A program made the translations under genes and the position numbers. The notes beneath the pieces are model-generated. The model was not told the DNA's origin. It did no database searches and was given only the letters and a program-made list of their open reading frames with translations. DNA of 64,000 bases from Porphyra umbilicalis (taxonomy: Eukaryota; Rhodophyta; Bangiophyceae; Bangiales; Bangiaceae). Where the stretch lies: positions 124,001 through 188,000 of the forward strand of contig KV918778.1 in assembly GCA_002049455.2 (NCBI GenBank). Reading direction: 5' to 3'. This document shows positions 59,044-64,000 of this stretch, one piece after another; position 1 is the first letter of the stretch, and each line of letters begins with the position of its first letter.

Positions 59044-62031
59044 ATGGGTGACAAGGGGTCCGTAGCCACGGCGGGCGTCGGAACCGTCGTGCTCAATGTC
59101 ATCGTTCACGGCAAGACGCGCAAGATCAAGTTGGAGAAGGTACTCCATGTTCCTACAATGGGCTTCAACCTCATGTCGGTCGGCATGATGGAGGAGCGTG
59201 GGGCGGAAGTGTCATTCAAGGGCGGTAAGACGATCATCAAGATGAACGAGAAGACTGCTGCGTGCGGCACTCGTAAGAACGGGCTCTACCACCTGGACAT
59301 GGCCCCACTGTCGGATATTGCTGCGGTGGCCTCCCTTCAGCTTTGGCATGAGCGCCTTGGGCACGTCGACGTGGCTGGCGTTAAGCGGATGATCAAGAAC
59401 AAGGACATCAATGGACTCAAGTGCTCTTCCATGGCGGTTAAGGACGTCTGCGAGCCGTGCGTGTATGGGAAGGCGGCTATGACGCCTATGCCTAGTGCAG
59501 GAGGAGGTCGAGTGACCAAGCGCCTGCAGCTCGTGCACTCGGACCTGGGCGGGCCAATGTCGGAGCCGTCGCGTGGCGGTGCGCTCTACTTCGGCACCTT
59601 CACCGACGACTTCTCCCGTTGGACCGACGTGGTCTTCCTGCAGAAGAAGAGCGATCTGCTCTCTGAGTACAAGAAGTGGCTGACTAAGGCCCAGCTGCAC
59701 ACGGGAACCAAGATCAAGATCCTGCGATCCGACAATGGCGGCGAGTACGTGTCGAACGCATTCAAGGCTCTTCACGATGTTAACGGCACGACGCACCAGA
59801 CCACGGTGCACGACACGCCGCTGCAGAACGGAGTTGCGGAGCGGCTTAACCGAGTTCTCGTGGAGATGGCTCGCACCATGATGCGACACAAGGACGTCGA
59901 TCAGGATCTTTGGGCGGATGCCATCAAGACGGCGGTCTACATCAAGAACCGCGTCACCAGCCGGGCGCTTCCCGTCGGCAAGACGCCTTTTGAGCTGTGG
60001 ACCGGGAATACGCCCAACAAAAGCCACATGCGGGTGTTTGGGTCGACATGCTGGGTCGTGCTGCACAAGAGTCACATCGACGGCAAGTTTGGCGACAAGG
60101 CGGCGAAGGGCGTCTTCTTAGGCTATCCCGACGGCAGCAAGGCGTACAAGGTCATCCTCGACGACGGCAAGGTCGTCAAGGCACGAAGCGTTGTGTTCGC
60201 CGAGACGAACGTAAGCGAGGTCGCAGAAGTTGCGGAGGAGCTTCCCGAAGATGAAGTTGTCAACGTCGAGATGGGCTTGCGTTCTGCAAACGACGGCGAA
60301 GACGTAGATGCAGACAATGACGACAAGGACGACAAGCAAGACGATGGAACTGACAAGTCCGCGGACGACAATCAAGGTAGTGGCGGCTCTCAAGACACGC
60401 TGCGTCGGAGCGGCAGAGCGCGGCGACCATCTGTCGAGTACTGGCGACCGGTGAGCCTGGTTGCTCACGAGGCGCCCACGACGTACGTGCAAGCCGTTCA
60501 TGGGCAAGAATCGGCTAAGTGGAAGATTACTATGGACGAGGAGATGGAAGCCATCCGCAAGAACAAGACTTGGCGCTTGACGGATCGCCCGGCCAGTCGA
60601 CGCGTGCTGAAGGGCAAGTGGGTTTTCAAGGTCAAGAACGAGGTTGACAAGAACGGGAACAACACGACGCGGCACAAGGCGCGCCTGTGCTTCATGGGGA
60701 ACCGGCAGATCAAGGGGCTCGACTTCAACGAAACGTTCGCGCCGGTGGCCAAGTTCACCACCATTCGATGCATCCTGGCGATGACGGCGGCGAACGGGTG
60801 GGAGCTACATCAGATGGACGTCAAGACGGCATTCCTCAACGGCGACCTTGACGAGGAGGTCTACATGGAGCAGCCAGACGGCTATGTCGATCCGACGTCT
60901 CCTGACAAGGTGTGTCGTCTCCTTCAAGCGCTGTATGGGCTGAAGCAAGCCCCCAAGATGTGGTACGCCAAGCTCGACGACTTCCTCAAGTCGCAGGGGT
61001 TTGACAACATTGACCCGGATGCATGCCTCTACCTCCTTATGGATGACGGCGAAATCATCATCGTCCTGGTGTACGTCGACGATCTTCTTTTGGTGGCATC
61101 AAGCCTGGCGGCGATCTACAAGATTAAGGACGCTCTGCACAAGCGTTTTGAGATGAAGGACCTGGGCGAGGCGAAGGTCATCCTCGGGCTAGAGATAAGA
61201 CGTGACAAGGCGTTGGGCACCCTCAAGCTGTCGCAGGGCAAGTACGCGGCGCAAGTGCTGGAGAAGTTCGGGATGGCGGAGTGCAACCCGATCGGAACGC
61301 CGCTGGAGGTGGACCTGCAGCTGGTCAAGGCCAAAGAGAGCGACGACGCGCTGCCCTACCGCGAAGCCGTCGGCAGTTTAATGTACGTGATGGTTGGGAC
61401 GCGTCCTGACCTCGCCTTCGCCATCGGGAAGCTGAGTCGGTTTGTCTCGTGCTACGGCAAGGAGCATTGGGCGGCGATCAAGCGCGTTCTACGGTATGTC
61501 AAGGGTTCGATGGACAAGGTGCTGGTCTTCGACAAGAGCGCTTCCTGTGTTCTACAAGGCTACAGTGATGCCGACTGGGCGGGTGACCATGAGACGCGAC
61601 GTTCTACGACGGGCTTCACCTTCATCTTTGGCGGAGCAGCCGTCAGCTGGGGTTCTAAGTTGCAGAAGACGGTGGCGCTGTCGACGATGGAAGCTGAGTA
61701 CATGGCTCTATGTGAGGCCAGCAAGGAAGCTGTTTGGCTCAACAAGCTCGTGCAAAGCGTGGCATCTCAAGGGCTGCGAACAGCGATCTCGGGCGGGCCG
61801 ATCAACATCAAGGTCGACAACAGCGGGTGCATTGACTTCTCCAAGAACCCCGTCGACCACAAGCGCACCAAGCACATCGACATTCGATACCACTTCGTGC
61901 GCGAGGCCATCACGACGGACAAGGTGACACTGGAGCATTGTGCAACTGACGACATGGTGGCGGACCCGATGACGAAGGAGCTCGGCAAGGCCAAGCACGA
62001 CAAGCATGTCGAGGCCATGGGGCTTTGCTGA
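59044..62031 (+). CDS. Pol polyprotein of the copia element
   Basis: 995 residues. Order: GAG-pre-integrase (LWHERLGHVDVAGVKRMIK), integrase with a zinc-binding H-C pair and core motifs (VHSDLGGPM, FTDDFSRWTDVV, HDTPLQNGVAERLNR), an acidic linker, reverse transcriptase (FAPVAKFTTIRCIL, HQMDVKTAFLNGDL, LVYVDDLLLVASS) and RNase H (GYSDADWAGDHETRRSTTGF, STMEAEYMALCEASKE, KHIDIRYHFVRE). All expected domains are present in the Ty1/copia order, with integrase before reverse transcriptase. Confidence 0.95.
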   Translation: MGDKGSVATAGVGTVVLNVIVHGKTRKIKLEKVLHVPTMGFNLMSVGMMEERGAEVSFKGGKTIIKMNEKTAACGTRKNGLYHLDMAPLSDIAAVASLQLWHERLGHVDVAGVKRMIKNKDINGLKCSSMAVKDVCEPCVYGKAAMTPMPSAGGGRVTKRLQLVHSDLGGPMSEPSRGGALYFGTFTDDFSRWTDVVFLQKKSDLLSEYKKWLTKAQLHTGTKIKILRSDNGGEYVSNAFKALHDVNGTTHQTTVHDTPLQNGVAERLNRVLVEMARTMMRHKDVDQDLWADAIKTAVYIKNRVTSRALPVGKTPFELWTGNTPNKSHMRVFGSTCWVVLHKSHIDGKFGDKAAKGVFLGYPDGSKAYKVILDDGKVVKARSVVFAETNVSEVAEVAEELPEDEVVNVEMGLRSANDGEDVDADNDDKDDKQDDGTDKSADDNQGSGGSQDTLRRSGRARRPSVEYWRPVSLVAHEAPTTYVQAVHGQESAKWKITMDEEMEAIRKNKTWRLTDRPASRRVLKGKWVFKVKNEVDKNGNNTTRHKARLCFMGNRQIKGLDFNETFAPVAKFTTIRCILAMTAANGWELHQMDVKTAFLNGDLDEEVYMEQPDGYVDPTSPDKVCRLLQALYGLKQAPKMWYAKLDDFLKSQGFDNIDPDACLYLLMDDGEIIIVLVYVDDLLLVASSLAAIYKIKDALHKRFEMKDLGEAKVILGLEIRRDKALGTLKLSQGKYAAQVLEKFGMAECNPIGTPLEVDLQLVKAKESDDALPYREAVGSLMYVMVGTRPDLAFAIGKLSRFVSCYGKEHWAAIKRVLRYVKGSMDKVLVFDKSASCVLQGYSDADWAGDHETRRSTTGFTFIFGGAAVSWGSKLQKTVALSTMEAEYMALCEASKEAVWLNKLVQSVASQGLRTAISGGPINIKVDNSGCIDFSKNPVDHKRTKHIDIRYHFVREAITTDKVTLEHCATDDMVADPMTKELGKAKHDKHVEAMGLC

Positions 62032-62066
62032 ATACAAGAACCACCGCGGCAACAAGCAAGGAGGAG

Positions 62067-62484
62067 TATTAGACTGTGATGCTCGTCGCCGACTCCACTG
62101 GCGGTTCGCGGATGGATGAAGGTCGGTGACCCTTATAGTACCCCACATGGTACATTTGCAAGACGTGGTCAAGTTGCACACATTCGTGTTGGGTGATCTT
62201 GGGGCGTTACTTTTGGCATGTTTTGGATTTGATCTTCGCTTTGCTCTAGTGGCTTTTGGTTTGGTGAGTGATTCGATTTGGTGCGAGGGCGTGGGCGTCG
62301 GTGTGGGCGCGAGAGGAGGGACCACTTGGGCCGGTGGGGACTATTTGAGAGGTGCTCTCGGTTGGGAGAGGCGGGCGAACCTTCGGACAACCAACAAAGC
62401 ACGTTCGCACACACACACACACGCTCAAGCCACTCAACCACTTCACCGTGGACCCCCAACCCCTATCCCGCCTGCGTTTTAACA
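62067..62484 (+). repeat. 3' LTR of the copia element
   Basis: 418 bp, preceded by the purine-rich AAGCAAGGAGGAG. About 97% identical to the 5' LTR. Confidence 0.93.
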
Positions 62485-62489
62485 CGCCT

Positions 62490-64000
62490 CGGGGCAGCTA
62501 CTCAAGGTGAACGCGGAGGTGTCGCTGACGATCTACGTCGGGGGTGCCGCTATGGAGTACGAGTTCCTCGTGGTCAAGGCATTGTCGGTACCGCTCATCC
62601 TCGGGTGGAACTTTCAGCGCAACTACGTGGACACCATCTCCCCCAAGACGCAGACGATCAAGTGGGACGACGGCACGTCCACGGTGGCGACGCGGAGCTG
62701 GACTGGGAACACGCGGCCCGCGCCCCCTCGCCGAGGAAACAAGCCGAAGGCCCAAGCTGGGGCTATCCGGCTTCGGCAAGGGGTAACCGTCGGCCCGCGG
62801 TGCATCCAGGCGGTCCAAGTGTGCAGCAACGTCAAGGGGGTCCACCTGGTACGGGACCGCCCAGTCACAATGAGCCGACGGAAGGTACTGTTGCACAACG
62901 CGGTCGCGGAGTTCTCCCCCAACACCCCGCGGTCCCTCTACCTGACGAACATCGGGGACGTGCCGGTGCACCTAACGAAGGGGTATGTCATCGGAACCGC
63001 GACGGCCTACAATGGACCGCTGCACGTCGTCGAGGAGGAGGAACCGGGGGCGGTCCTGACGATGGGGGCGGACCCCCGTGACAAGGCCGACGAGGAGTTC
63101 AAGACGGGGCGGCAAGCCGACGAGAGGATCGACGAGGGACAACCTCCACCTCACCCGCCGGACAGGACGTATCCCAAGCCGGAGGTCCACTGGGAGGGCG
63201 TCCCCGACACGCTTCGTAGTGACGTGGACGACCTCCTCGAGGAATACAAGGCGCTCTGGGCGGGACAACTCGGCAAGGTCGACGTCACCCCGCACCGGAT
63301 CGAGGTGACCCCCGGGGCACGGCCACGGCGGGCCCAACCTTATCGGGCGAGCCACGCTTCGAGGGACATCATCGCCAAGGAGGTGCAACGCCAGCGGGAC
63401 CTCGGGGTTATCGAGCCCTCAAGTGCCGAGTGGGCCTTCCCTGTGGTTCTGGTTCCGAAACCCGACGGGACAGTGCGGTTCTGTGTGGATTACCGCCGAC
63501 TTAACGAGGTCACGGTGCGGGATGTGTACCCGTTGCCACGAATGGACGATTGTATTGACTTCCACGGGGACGCCAAGGTGTTTTCGACGCTCGACTGCAA
63601 CTCGGGGTATTGGCAGATCCCCGTGGCGGACGAGGACCGGGACAAGACGACCTTCGTTTGCCACGAGGGGGCCTACCGCTACATCCGCCTTCCCTTCGGG
63701 CTGTCCAATGCCCCGGCGACCTTCCAACGGGCCATCGACATGATCCTCGGGGGACTCAAGTGGAAGAGCTGCCTCGTGTACCTCGACGACATCATCGTCT
63801 TCTCGCAGACGGCGGGGGAACGCGTGGAACACCTCCGGGAGGTCTTCACGGCGCTGCGCGGCGGGGGTGTCTCCCTGAAGGCCAAGAAGTGCCACTTGTT
63901 CCAAGAGGAGGTGGAGTATTTGGGCCATATCGTGGGCCAGGGGGAGCTGAAGTTACAGGACAAGAACATCCGCGGACTCAAGGAGGCTGTTGAAAGGTCA
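62490..64000 (+). pseudogene. Protease end and pol beginning of the gypsy element
   Basis: Starts right after the copia insertion with the C-terminal part of the retropepsin fold (VPLILGWNFQRNYVDTI). Reverse transcriptase follows: YPKPEVHWEGVPDTL region, PYRASHASRDIIAKEVQRQ, VLVPKPDGTVRFCVDYR, YPLPRMDDCID, LPFGLSNAPATFQRAI, YLDDIIVFS and EVEYLGHIV. RNase H and integrase must lie beyond the window. Confidence 0.85.

Larger units (their letters stand above)
57526..62484 (+). mobile_element. Ty1/copia LTR retrotransposon, nearly whole
   Basis: Two LTRs of 418 bp flank a 4.1-kb interior. LTRs run from TGTTG to CAACA (slightly changed in the 3' copy). A 5-bp duplication CGCCT lies on both sides (57,521-57,525; 62,485-62,489). 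A primer-binding-like GGGCCCAGAGCC follows the 5' LTR and a purine tract precedes the 3' LTR. Two long coding regions, gag-protease and integrase-reverse transcriptase-RNase H, are open with about one break. The LTRs differ at about 12 of 418 positions (3%), so the insertion is fairly recent. It lies in the protease region of the gypsy element. Confidence 0.95.
54590..64000 (+). mobile_element. Ty3/gypsy-type LTR retrotransposon, broken, runs off the right edge
   Basis: Parts seen from left to right: a probable 5' LTR and leader (about 54,590-55,270, limits not fixed because the 3' LTR is outside), a gag region (55,270-57,168) ending in a zinc knuckle CYMCWTRGHRVPDC, a protease region with VDTGAGPSVI, and after the copia insertion the start of pol with reverse transcriptase motifs (YPLPRMDDCID, LPFGLSNAPATFQRAI, LVYLDDIIVFS). 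Two other elements lie inside it: a hAT-like MITE at 56,032 and a copia element at 57,526. It is broken, mostly by these insertions, and is older than both. Confidence 0.88.

Overview
This window is GC-rich eukaryotic nuclear DNA dominated by mobile elements. It contains one recognisable conserved host gene, a NOM1/SGD1-type nucleolar protein gene (about 15,300-17,980, minus strand), and one long intronless gene for an unfamiliar membrane protein (28,986-31,418, minus strand). High GC, alanine/glycine-rich host proteins, few introns and dense LTR, tyrosine-recombinase (YR) and PIF/Harbinger-type elements would fit a GC-rich alga such as a bangiophyte red alga. That placement is only an inference; nothing here proves it.

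The largest structure is a dispersed repeat present twice in the same orientation. Copy A fills 1-13,536 and runs off the left edge. Copy B fills 32,736-53,929. Without the later insertions in copy B, both cover about 13.3 kb at roughly 95-97% identity. In order, the unit carries a small secreted cysteine-rich peptide gene (minus), a Harbinger-family MITE, a short Harbinger element with a transposase fragment, a perfect 21-bp hairpin, a 19-bp minisatellite, a SAP-domain plus Myb/trihelix-like gene, an ankyrin-like stretch, a PIF1-type helicase (broken in both copies) and a short acidic/alanine-rich gene. The peptide gene stands out: signal peptide, C-terminal tail and all six cysteines with exact spacing are the same in both copies, while about half of the other mature residues differ, although the surrounding DNA is almost identical.

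Copy B works as a fossil record. Copy A supplies the empty sites for a 567-bp MITE (TGA duplication), two tandem MITEs (TTA duplications) and a 441-bp Tc1/mariner-like MITE (TA duplication). One of the tandem MITEs was itself later entered by a 5.7-kb YR retrotransposon with split direct repeats (37,116-42,845). A second, minus-strand YR retrotransposon (19,006-25,838) lies between 70-bp inverted repeats at 18,364 and 26,391.

To the right of copy B are a decayed tyrosine-recombinase fragment and a Ty3/gypsy-type LTR element that leaves the window. The gypsy element was entered by a hAT-like MITE (56,032-56,272) and by a nearly whole Ty1/copia element (57,526-62,484, 418-bp LTRs, CGCCT duplication). 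No rRNA, tRNA or CRISPR feature was found.
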